The notes under the pieces: generated by a model
Seen by the model: only the letters and a program-made list of their open reading frames with translations
Told to the model about the DNA's origin: nothing
Databases searched by the model: none
From: Uranotaenia lowii
Lineage: Eukaryota; Arthropoda; Insecta; Diptera; Culicidae
DNA length: 64,000 nucleotides
Assembly: GCF_029784155.1 (NCBI RefSeq)
Contig: NC_073692.1
Coordinates: forward strand, 433,605,228 to 433,669,227
Direction of reading: 5' to 3'
Shown here: positions 22,718 to 33,400 of the stretch, piece by piece
Position numbering within the stretch: the first letter of the stretch is position 1
Layout of the letters: each line of letters starts with the position of its first letter
Position numbers and translations under genes: made by a program

Positions 22718-24152
22718 AGTGTGGTGGCATCATAGCCGCGCATATTTATTCCAGGGTGTGCATTTAAAAAAAGAGAAAAACGAAGAGGTTGCAATTAAGT
22801 TTACACATAGCATTCGCCAATTCAATCTGGCCAACCAACATCACGTCACGAGATTTTGCGCGACACATGCGAAACAGTCAGGCATGACGAAATTGATGAG
22901 TACGATCGACGGTCGACGGAAATTGACTACATTGGTAGATATAAATACTCATTCATAACATGAACCTGCTGCAGTGCTGTTGTAGTCTGATAGTAATTTT
23001 CTCCGGAGCTCTAGAATGAAGCTAGACTGAATGAAACGCCGACTGGACCGGGGCGAATGTTGTTGTTGATGAGGAATATTGAATTGGTATGGGATAGATC
23101 GACAGGCGATGGTCCGAAAAACCGGATTTCTGTACACAAACATCACGTGGATAGCCTGCTGAAAAGTTCTGAATCGTGTTTTGGGGAAAGACCATCAACC
23201 AAATCATTCCGGTTATTGACAGTCATTTTTACAAATAACGCCATGGTGTTTGAAAAGTTCTTTAGTATGCTGGCTAGAAGTTTAAACATGTTTTGTCGAA
23301 GGCAGCAGGTTGCTAGAGTTGAAATCACTACCCAGATATAAATCGTAACTTTTTCATCTCATAAATTGTCAACATCGAAATAGAAAAAAAAACTTTCGAT
23401 TCAAAAGAAATATTTTGTACCGAAAGGTTTTGCTCTCCTCTGCTCTTGACGATGCAAGAGCCAGACAACTGGGCCAACCCACACGAAACGGTGTTTTTCC
23501 TTCATTTCATCAGCTTGCGTGAGCGTTTGTTCTAGCTCTAGAACCTACAGGAACATCTACGATACGATAAACGACGAAATCGATCTCTGGTAATCGGGCT
23601 AAAACTTTTCATTCATTTACTGTTGTAAAATATGCAGTCCAGTTAGCATTTTTTTCAAATTCATTGACTCACCAAAAATACTGTAGTCAATTTTTTGAAA
23701 GAGCTATGTTTGATTTTTGATTTTTTTTTAATTCTGCCAGCTTTTAAAATTTTTGGATTGTTTTAATTGTCTATATTTTTATCTTTTATTTTCTATTTTC
23801 CGGTGTTAGGGTTTTGTGGGCTTAATTTTTTATCACTGTTGTATTACTTTTGAGTCCTTCCATTATCGCGTTAATAGTAGAAGTAAGCCATGACTTTTGG
23901 GCGACGCACGCGTTTATATTATTTTCTAGCAAATTTTTCTATTAAAAAAAAAGTTAACTAGGAATTGAAGAACAAAATAGTGGACAATGTTTTATAAGTG
24001 ACTGGCGGAAGTTGCCGAAGTGTTATATGCTGGAGGGAGGGGGGGGGGAGGTACCACCAGATCCAGAAAATTTCAATTGTGCGCGAATGTGAAAGAAATG
24101 TGCGGATGCAGTCTCCACAACGAAAAAATAATGAAAATATTCGGTGCTAATA
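22718..24152. other. Spacer without recognised genes
   Basis: 22,718-23,640 is moderately GC-rich and unique; the rest is AT-rich. A G-rich run lies at about 24,032-24,050. No exon or mobile element could be supported. Confidence 0.4.
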
Positions 24153-25936
24153 ACACTAGTTTACAAAATTTAAAAAAAAAATCGTGAACTTGATTGACTG
24201 ACCGATATTTTTAACGTAAAATCGGGCGCTAAATCCGAAAATGAAATTCAAAAAAATCTCAGTAGAACCGTTTTTGAGTTATGCTCCAGATATGAAATTT
24301 TGGAAAAATAAATAAAAGTTCTTGTGCTTAGATGAAAATATCTCGGACGGCATAGCAGTAATTTGAAATCCCTTTTTTGCATATTGAAGGTGAATAAATT
24401 TTCTATCAATCATCTGAACACTGTTTTTGCGTATGATCAACAGTATTGATGATATTAGTGACTTTATGATAGAAAAATTTATAAAAAACGCATTTTTTTA
24501 GAGAAATTTTTGTTTCAGCGAAAGTTTTAGACTCGATGGTAACATTGAAAAAATCTGATTTTCTTTTGCACTTAAATGTCAATTTAAAACAAAGATTTCA
24601 AGTGGTTATTTATCAAAATCTGTTGAAAATTGAAGAAGTTATGGCTACTTTACCATAACAGTATTTTTTGTAGTTTTCAATAATTTAACGAACCGCACTA
24701 CACTTATCATAGTATAGGAAGAATGAAACATGATAAATCTCACTCGGTCCAAGTCAAAATTATTTATTAGCTTACCAAAAGGTCACATACCAAATTTCAG
24801 GAAGATCTGACCATAGGGAGGGGTTGCTTGAGTCTCAAACGTGAATTAAATTTTAAGGTATTTTTCCCGGGAGGAACGAAAAATACTGGTTTTTCATCAA
24901 TAACTTTTTTCATCACAAGCCGATTGTTTTTGATGGTTGATTTTCTTAAAGCCTTAGTTGAAACAAATGTTTCACCCGGAGACTGCAACACGATTAGACT
25001 TGAAGTAAAAAATTTATTAAAATTAAAAGGCCGCAAATTTTGTCCAACGCTCAATGAGTACTTTTTACGCATTGCATCTTATTCGAGAATTTTCGACCAA
25101 AATACAATCTTGAAACCACAATAACTTTCCTGTTTCAAACCCAATCGAGTTACAGTCTTCGGGTGAAATATTTTTCTCAACTGAGGCTTTAAGAAAATCA
25201 ACCATAAAAAACAATCGGCTAGTGATGAAAAAAAGTTTTTGATGAAAAACCAGTATTTTTCGTTCCTCCCCAGCAAAATACCTTAAAATTTTATAACCGT
25301 TTGAGACTCAAGCAACCCCTCCCTATGACCAGATCTTCCTGAAATTTGGTATGTGACCTTTTGGTAAGCTAATAAATAGTTTTGACTTGGAGCAGGGGAG
25401 ATTTATCATGTTTCGTTCTTCCTATACTATGATAAGTGTACTGCGGTTCGTTTAATTATTAAAAACTCCAAAAAATACTGTTATGGTAAAGTAGCCATAA
25501 CTTCTTCAATTTTCAACAGATTTTGATAAATAACCACTTGAAATCTTTGTTTTAAATTGACATTTAAGCAATTCAGCAAATCAGATTATTTAAATGTTAC
25601 CATCGAGTCTAAAACTTTCGCTGAAACAAAATTTTCTCTAAAAAAAATGCGTTTTTTATAAAATACAGTTAATCATACGAAAAAACAGTTTCCAGATGAT
25701 CGATAGAAAATTTATTTAATTGGAAAAAAATGGATTTCAAATTACTGCTATGCCGTCCGAGATATTTTCATCTAAGTACAAGAACTTTTTTTATTTTTCC
25801 AAAATTTCATATTTGGAGCATAACTCAAAAACGGTTCTACTGAGATTTTTTAGAATTTCATTTTCGGATTCAGCGCCCGATTTACATTAAAAATGACCTT
25901 CAGTTTACTAAGTTCAAAAATGCTGTAAACTAGTGT
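24153..25936. repeat. Long inverted repeat (fold-back), arms about 800-850 bp
   Basis: The left arm (24,153 to about 25,005) and right arm (about 25,131-25,936) are reverse complements, with a loop of about 125 bp. Blocks such as CTCGGACGGCATAGCAG occur in both arms in opposite orientation. In the stretches I compared, arm identity is roughly 95 percent near 24,240-24,370 and lower toward the loop. There is no long ORF. It could be a fold-back or long-TIR transposon or an inverted duplication. If transcribed, it would form a very long hairpin RNA. No clear target duplication was found. Confidence 0.85.
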
Positions 25937-26038
25937 AATTTAATGGGAAACATATGTGCTCAGATCCAGTGAAAAAAGTAATTTTTAGTAGATTATTGGG
26001 CTGTTAGAAAGCAGCTTTAATTTTACTTAACTTACTTA

Positions 26039-27051
26039 GGGTGAGTGCTCCTACTTTGGACCTAGAGCCTACTTTAGTCCTAGAATGCCGAAAAATGTAA
26101 ATAATTCTTTTTGCTGGCATAAAATTTAAATATTCCTATGCACACAATGAACTCTTATTCTTCCTGGACCCTACCATACCGTTTTTTGACATTAAAAGTC
26201 TTTCTGATAAAATTTTCAACGTTTTTGAAAATGTACCTACTCATTAATAGTAAATCAGACAGGTCATTTAGTGGGGAGCTTTTTAAGAAATTAGAGCGCT
26301 TAAGGAAAACTCACGGTTTTTTACTGTCCAAGAAAAAAAAAATACTTTCATTGTGAAGAATATGAACCATCCTACCTATTTTTCCTCAAATCATGAAAAT
26401 CACTGGAAAACTCGGAAAATTTGCAAAGGGTCCAAATATAGGAAACTATCGACTTTGATGTTTCATGTTTAGACCTAACATCACCAAAACTTTGTATCAA
26501 CACCAACGAATCAACAAAGGTGCGATTTTTTTTTATTATGGCATAGTTCTGAACCAATATTGAATATTCCTAACAGTTCTTGTCAGCTTTACGTATATAA
26601 ACTACAAGTAAGTAGACACAAACAAATTTCAGCTATTGTTCTGCTGATAGAGCTGACGGGGAATGAAAGTGTTTGTGATATTCATAACAGAAATTTTAGT
26701 TTTTTTAAATGGTAAAAATTTATTGAAGATTACATTTTCAATGAATTTGTATATTTATTTTCGAAAAATCATACCTTTATATGAATTTTAGTTCTAGGTC
26801 CATTAAAAGGAACCGGTCCAGTACCAAAATAGGAACAGTAGGTTCAATGTTGGAACTTTGGATCATCCATATCTTTGCAAATCTCTCAATAACGGCGTAA
26901 CCTATGTTGAAAATTTTCATTGAAACTTTCAGATAAAATCATGACTTATAAATGAATTTCCTAAAGAATATAGAATTCCCGTTCATTTTTGAGAAAATCA
27001 TGATTATTTAAAAACCACCGCTTAAAGGGTCCAAAGTAGGGCAACTAACCC
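26039..27051. mobile_element. TIR element, 1,013 bp (TACTTTGGACC family)
   Basis: The left end GGGTGAGTGCTCCTACTTTGG and the right end, read inward, GGGTTAGTTGCCCTACTTTGG pair as imperfect inverted repeats. The flank TACTTA occurs immediately outside both ends (26,033-26,038 and 27,052-27,057), although the target may be just TA. A third TTTGGACC-like block lies internally near 26,860. There is no transposase, so this is a MITE. Confidence 0.65.
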
Positions 27052-27119
27052 TACTTAACTTAATGTTTTCCTATGCGGGGAGAGATAAATTTCAATGCAA
27101 TCCAGAATGAGATTGCCAA

Positions 27120-27930
27120 CCAGCGTTGCCAGATCTACGGATTTCTCCGTAGATCAATGTATTTTGAATGCTTCTACGGATCTACGAATCGATATTCGTA
27201 ATCTACGGAGTTTCAGCAATCCCTAAGGATTTTCTACGGATTATCAAAAATTGTCAAGGAATTGTAGAGGACACTTGAAAAGAATACTTGATCCCTTTAT
27301 CTTATTTTCATCACATCTTTTTGGAAAAAAATTGCAGATCATCGTCATTTGCATTTTCCGACAGCGTATAATTTTAAATTTATATGTTGAAAAAGATAGA
27401 TCGAAACATGAACCTGTAGATGAAATAGAAGCGTTTTCGTGGGACTAAAAAAATTGTAATATTTTGAAAGTTAAAGGAGACTTGATCCTTATTCAGGGTG
27501 CCATAAGCTTTGGCAAAAATCAGGCAAAAAGAGAAAGTTAAAATTTTGACTTTTTTAAGCATATTAGTTATTATTTCACAGTTTATAAGTGTCAGACAAA
27601 AAGAATTCTAAAAGTTTTGCAACTATCTTATATTCATTGCATACTTAAAGGCGCAGTTTTCGAATTTTCAGAAAAAAACATTTTTTTTTAGTGAATTTTA
27701 GAGAACATCAAACGAATCTGTAATAAAACAGTTCAACCTTTTAAACTGATGGTAATCTTCAATTCGGGTGATATTTAAACGATGGTTTTCGATATAAACT
27801 GCAAACCAGCCAAGAAGTTTATCTCTTCTGTTACATTCATTAAAGCGTTGACTGCAGCGTTATTTTGCCTTCATTTATGCAATCTGGGAAGAGCTGCATA
27901 TTATTTCCGTCAATCTCCTGGTGTCCTGAA
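27120..27930. mobile_element. Probable diverged relative of the 13,810-14,544 MITE
   Basis: It begins with GTTGCCAGATCTACGG and shares an internal block (ACTGCAAACCAGCCAAGAAG at about 27,805) with 14,025-14,045. A palindromic TCTACGGAT/ATCCGTAGA cluster sits at the left end. The right boundary near CTCCTGGTGTCCTGAA is uncertain. Confidence 0.35.
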
Positions 27931-30159
27931 TAATACTATTTTTTCCTTCAAGGTATTCTGATTTTTTGACGGTACAAATTCTTTCCGTACAGAAGACAGA
28001 TTAAAAGGTTTTTGTTAAGATTAGTACAGATTTCTCCATTTGAAAAAATAGACCACGAAAAGCGTTTTGAAATAGAATAATAAAAGCATATCGATTGAAA
28101 ATTTCATTAAGAAAAAGACAGAATTCAGGTTCATGTGAAAGTCGTCTATTATTCGAAATAATAACAACATTAAAAGTAGCTTCCGAATTTGAAAAGGTTT
28201 TTTAAGGTAAATGATAAATTTTGATAATAGGAAAATTGAGAGAGCAGAAATGATATCAGCGGTAAAAAACGGTCATCTCATGAAAAGATTTTTTTTTTTG
28301 TGTTTCAAAGACATAGAATTGAAATTCACATTTGATTCAACTTGATTTGAAATTATGATTTAGATTTGAGACACTAGTTCTGAATATAACGTGATTTAAA
28401 GTTTTGAATTCTTAAATTCTTATATCTGTATTTCTATGGAATTGGTTCAAATTTTGTTCTCTATGTTTCAAATCTTCATGAGAAGAGGGGGCATAATGCC
28501 CACGTTAAGAAGAAATCCTTGTTTTAGAGTACATTTGAAAAGGTTAACTTTAATTTTCGATTGTGTTTGGAAGTTTGGTTTATTTTTCGTCTCAATCTGA
28601 TAGCTTGAATAACTGGAAGGTCAAAAAAGGCCACAAATTTAATGAAGTTTGAAGAGTAGGTTGAAAATAGGATTTCAGATTCAGTTGGGGCATGATGCGC
28701 ATATGCGTGTACCCAATTGCGCCATTTAACGTTTATTACGTGTATATTGATTGATGTACCCCCGAAAGTATTTGACAGTTTAAAACACTTGTATTTTACT
28801 TCACAGATTGAAAAATGTATTGCTACGCACAGTGTTGCCAGATATACAGCCATTTTTGTGAAAAGTTAACTAAATTTTTATGAAATTCAAGAATTTCAAA
28901 TATTTATATCAAAGTTATGTTTTCAAATTAAACATAGAAATTTCTTTTAAAGTATTGTGATGAAAATTGAACATAAATTTAAACGAATATGAAACATGCT
29001 TAAAGATAAGCGGACATGGTGCGCTTTGCCCAGCCTTGTCATTTTTATTTAAAATAGCTCAAATAATATGAATAATTATTGAATTAGGATTTCTTTTTGT
29101 TTTTTGATGAATGTAAAGACCCATGTTTATCATTGAAACAGATAACAGGTGGTTTTTTTTTTGCTTTTAGTTAACGTAAATTCTTACGGGAAAAGTTAAA
29201 AAATTGCAAGCAAAACTCCTAAAAAATTTTTTTTGTCGTTTTTCGTCAAATTTACGTGATATAAAAAACTCAAAAGATCCAAAAATGTTTATGAACGCAT
29301 AAAAGTGTAAATAGATCAAACTGGCATTTTCAGAAATGTTGAAAAATATTTGATTAGTGAAAAGTTCCCCTACTTCCTAATTGTCACTAGGTAAATTTTT
29401 CGCTAATAAGCACAAACCAATCGATCAATGATGATATGAAAAACGTTAAAAATATCTATCTGGTCATTTTTTAAATTTATGAATGAAGGTGATGAAGGTT
29501 TTAAAAAAATGAGAATTAAATCTTGCATATTGCAGCTTAAATCAGAGTTTTCATTTCTAAGAAACTTCTAAACTCTTCCGAAATGTTTGCACGTCATGAA
29601 TAAACAATTTTTAATTAAAGATATCAGAAACTATTTTCTACGCAGAAGACATGACTATTTGAAGATAGTATACTGAACTCATCTCCAGTTTTTTTACAAG
29701 TTTAAAAGGTTTTTCTAAAGCATTTGAAAAAAATATCGAATTATAGGGGCCCCCCCGATAAAAATTGCCCCGGGCCTTCGATTTTTTCTGATTTTTTTTC
29801 ATGGAAAATTATATGTCTCAATAAACAGAATGATGTACATTTTTAACCATAATCCATCATACATTGTCAATATGACACTATTACAAGAGTGTAGAGTTGT
29901 AGGCGCATCCACATAACAAAAATTCTTTTGGAATATCCCATGAATTCATGAAAGCACTGAAAAAAAACACCTTCATCTAAAATCGCAGTATCTCGCTTGT
30001 TTCTCAACCGTACAAATCATACAAATTCTATAGATTTGGAAACCTTGTAACATAAGTCAGATATGATACTCGGACAATATTCAGCTCAACTCGTTTTTAT
30101 GTTATTCAAGGTCGAAGAGAAACAACTTCTGAACATGTTTCGTAAAAAAGGCTCTAGAT
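27931..30159. other. AT-rich sequence with scattered repeat fragments
   Basis: No gene is seen. GGGGGCATAATGCCCAC at about 28,487 and GGGGCATGATGCGCAT at about 28,687 resemble a dispersed motif seen again at 58.4-58.8 kb. GTTGCCAGATATACAGCC at about 28,829 resembles the ends of nearby MITEs. A G/C homopolymer cluster lies at 29,744-29,772. Confidence 0.35.
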
Positions 30160-30487
30160 TAAGGTTGCCAGATTTTTTTCAGAACGTACCCGGGCCGGAA
30201 AATCCAGGCTATTTTATCTAAAAACCTAGCAAGATCCGGCCATTTGATTCCAAAATGTCGACCAAAAATCCGGGCAATATGCGGGCAAATTTGGTCCAAA
30301 TCCAGGAATTACTCAACAAAAAATAAAGGAAAAAACACGAAAAAAAAAAATTTATCAGCAGTTTTAAATCGTATTTTACGCTTTCAAAAAACTTCGTGTT
30401 AAATATCCGGGCAAACCCGGATAAAACCGGACAAACCCGGATAAAACCGGGCAAACCCGGATAAAACCGGGCAATCTGGCAAGCTTA
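30160..30487. mobile_element. MITE with perfect 8-bp duplication, 328 bp
   Basis: Inverted ends TAAGGTTGCCAGATT and TAAGCTTGCCAGATT are flanked by an exact CTCTAGAT duplication (30,152-30,159 and 30,488-30,495). Eight-base duplications point to a hAT- or P-type transposase supplied in trans. The right half holds about 3.5 tandem copies of a 20-bp unit, CCGGGCAAACCCGGATAAAA. Related copies lie at about 16,498-16,956 and, more distantly, at 51,110-51,245. Confidence 0.85.
30413..30476. repeat. 20-bp tandem repeat inside MITE
   Basis: About 3.5 copies of CCGGGCAAACCCGGATAAAA, with one G-to-A change. Confidence 0.85.
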
Positions 30488-30495
30488 CTCTAGAT

Positions 30496-33400
30496 CATTT
30501 GCCAATTGAGGCCTTGGAGCCAAAGAGGTAAACGTTATTAAAGCTTATTTCGAGAAAACACGCTTAGAAGTTGTTGTGTTTGGCAATTTTCCATATATTT
30601 TTCAAAAATTTGCATTTTTCTTTTAACCGTAAAAAAAGTATGTAAATAAAATTCAAAAAATCTGAAAAAAAAAATAACAAACATAGATTTCAATACTAAG
30701 AATTGTTTGGAATCATTGAATTGTCATTGACATAAAATCGACCATTTTGTCACTTATACCCCTTTGGCTCTGAAGGTCTGAATAAAATAATATTCACAAA
30801 AAGGATTATTTCATACCAATTCTAGTGAAGTAATTACATTCGCGCTGCGATGTTTCACAAAAAGTGAACTCAACTATATTTATCGAACAAACAAATTTCC
30901 TAGGAACCTCTATATGTGAGACTTTAAACATAACTTGTAATCTAAAATTGTGTTTTTAAAATGCTAATTTCATATCTGATAGAGCTTTTAAAATGAGTTC
31001 CTGTTCGGAAATTTAAATACTTTGGCAAATCTGGATGATAAAATTTGGATTTCGAATTGGATGAGTAATGAAAATTTGCTAAGTTTATCTAAAATGAGTG
31101 CATTGTAAGACGACAGTTTGCATTAAAGTTGACATTAAGGTTAAATGATTGAACTTTAGCTTAAGTAACCAAGCATACAAGTTTTAAGCAGGCCCTGCTT
31201 CTGTTTTATAACAGCCTTGAATAAGGGTTACTTTGGTAAGAATGATCTGCTTAAATTTTATCTTTTCCTCTAATTGACAATATTACGCAACCCATTCCTG
31301 CCAGATCGATAAAGAGCATTGGGAAAAATTAGCATGTCCAAATGGTTCATATGGTCAACATCGAATACCGGTACCCCAACGTCCATCCATCTGTATCCAC
31401 CATACTTGCGAGCTTTTCTAACGGTTTCATTCTCCGTTGGCCGTGATCTCACTCTCGCCGATATCTACGATACGCGACTCAGAAACCAAACAATGTTGTC
31501 GAAGATCGAATCGAGGAGACCGGACAAAAACCGGAGGAAATATTTCTTCCATTGGCGGATGCGGCTTGACGATGATTACGATGCTGATGATGATGGGAGA
31601 TGATCGAAGTTATGGAAGCTCAAATCTACCCAGCCAGGCCTCTATAGGCTTCTACAAAGTGAACCAAAACACAAAACTTGACCACCGCCATCTTCAAGTG
31701 AGGAAAAGGGAAAAGAGGGGTTGACGTTTGGTTGAAGGAAGATGACGAAGCTAAAGAACTCACTTGGAACATATTTCTAAAAGCGTTTATGTTGTGAGTG
31801 AAGGTTTGTGAATCGTGTGAAGAGAGAAAATAGACGCGCGCGCAAAGTGAGAGCTTTCTTGTTCACATCACATCGCACAACAACTGCTGAACAGCGAATA
31901 GCTAGGGAAGTGGAAACCATTTCGGAGGGTGGGGGCACAATTGAGGTAAGAATTCGCATACCAAGATGGAAAGCAAAACTAGGCAAGAAAACCAGCTGAA
32001 GAGTGAAGAAATGGAAAATTGATGATTAATTTGTGTAACCTCAATAATCCAGCACAATGGCGAACTGGGAATGCAATTTTCATTCCGTTTCATTTCGTCA
32101 ATTGATTCCGATACAAAATAGAAGTAAATGTATTTTTGATGTTTTTTTTAAATAGTAGGCCTTGAAAAATCCAACTTAAGATAATAAAAAGGGCAGCGGG
32201 CTTTAAGGTTAAACATATTTTGCCAATCAAATAAATACTTAATTGTTTGTGGCTTATTTTAAAATTTAACATTTTTTGGGCTAACTTTTAGGTCTTACAA
32301 GCAAAAAACCACATCGCTGACATATGGACACCCAAATCTCGATTTCTGAGACCAACAACCGGTTGTACGTTTTGTTAGCAAGAAATGGCGAAATGACATT
32401 TAATGGCAACTGAAAGTTGACTCAGCCAGCACACCATTAAACGACTTAATCCAACCCAAGGTGACTAGTGCGAAAGTACAAGGAAATGTCAAATCCGCAC
32501 AGCAAGATTTATGCAGCCCGATTCCGTTTTTCGCAAAAAAAAATCTCAGCACCAAATTTCGAGTCATGCTGCTTGCTGCAAATAGTTTCTCGAGTACCTG
32601 ATACGGTCATATCGCCTGCATCTAAACAAGTGCACAAACTTCCATCAACACAAAACCCATCCTTGGAAGCCACTTAAGTTGGGATTTAGTTTTATGTTCA
32701 TTTAAACGGCATATGACATTCACGATGCGATCTCGCCTATGATGAAGCCCATGGATGACAGAGTTCGTGCTCAAAGATGTCTTAGGAGAAGGTGAAAAAC
32801 AATTCTGCAAAGCAGTTTTACGCTTTCTAGGAAAGACTTAATGGCTTCGGATTTTCGGAGGACCCAAATAATACCAAAAACAAATTCATCGAAAGTTTCA
32901 CCGCCGATGCAGGAAAGCGAAAACCACCAGCCAAACCTCAATGCAATAAAAAGCGTTACGACAAGCTGTATTACTGACTATTGGGGAAAAATGCACCCAA
33001 CACACAATAGAAGAAGTAAAAGTGTCTGTCGATGCAAGGAGAGCCAAAAATTTTGGGCGGTTTTGGTTGGATTGCCCAAAAAAGTTTTTACAAGTGGTGG
33101 ACAACCATTTCGATATGCACCACTCGGTCGGACCGGCAATACTGCGATCGTTTATCCAACCGTTATACAGCCTGCCTTCTACGTTCGATCCGAAATCCAA
33201 CTCGCCCATTCATCGAACGAAAGGAGGCGAATCAACTACTCTCGCTAGTTTGCTCGGCGATACCAGGTGAGCTAATCACATAAGCGTAGGTTAATTAAAT
33301 TTTCAAAAGGTACCTAGCTGTAAAGGCATTCCATTTTACAAGACTTTTTTTTATCCATTCGTGCCCATCGAAGATGTTATATATATGAGAATAATGTTTA

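Noticed and set aside
22139..22794. Apparent open frame running through the N bases and into the microsatellite on the minus strand
   Set aside because: Unknown bases cannot contain stops, so the frame is artificial; real LINE coding sequence can only be supported up to 22,138.
31305..31420. Exon-like plus-strand stretch after a CCTGCCAG acceptor-like site
   Set aside because: The open frame ends in a stop without a donor, and the opposite strand is equally open; not distinguishable from chance.
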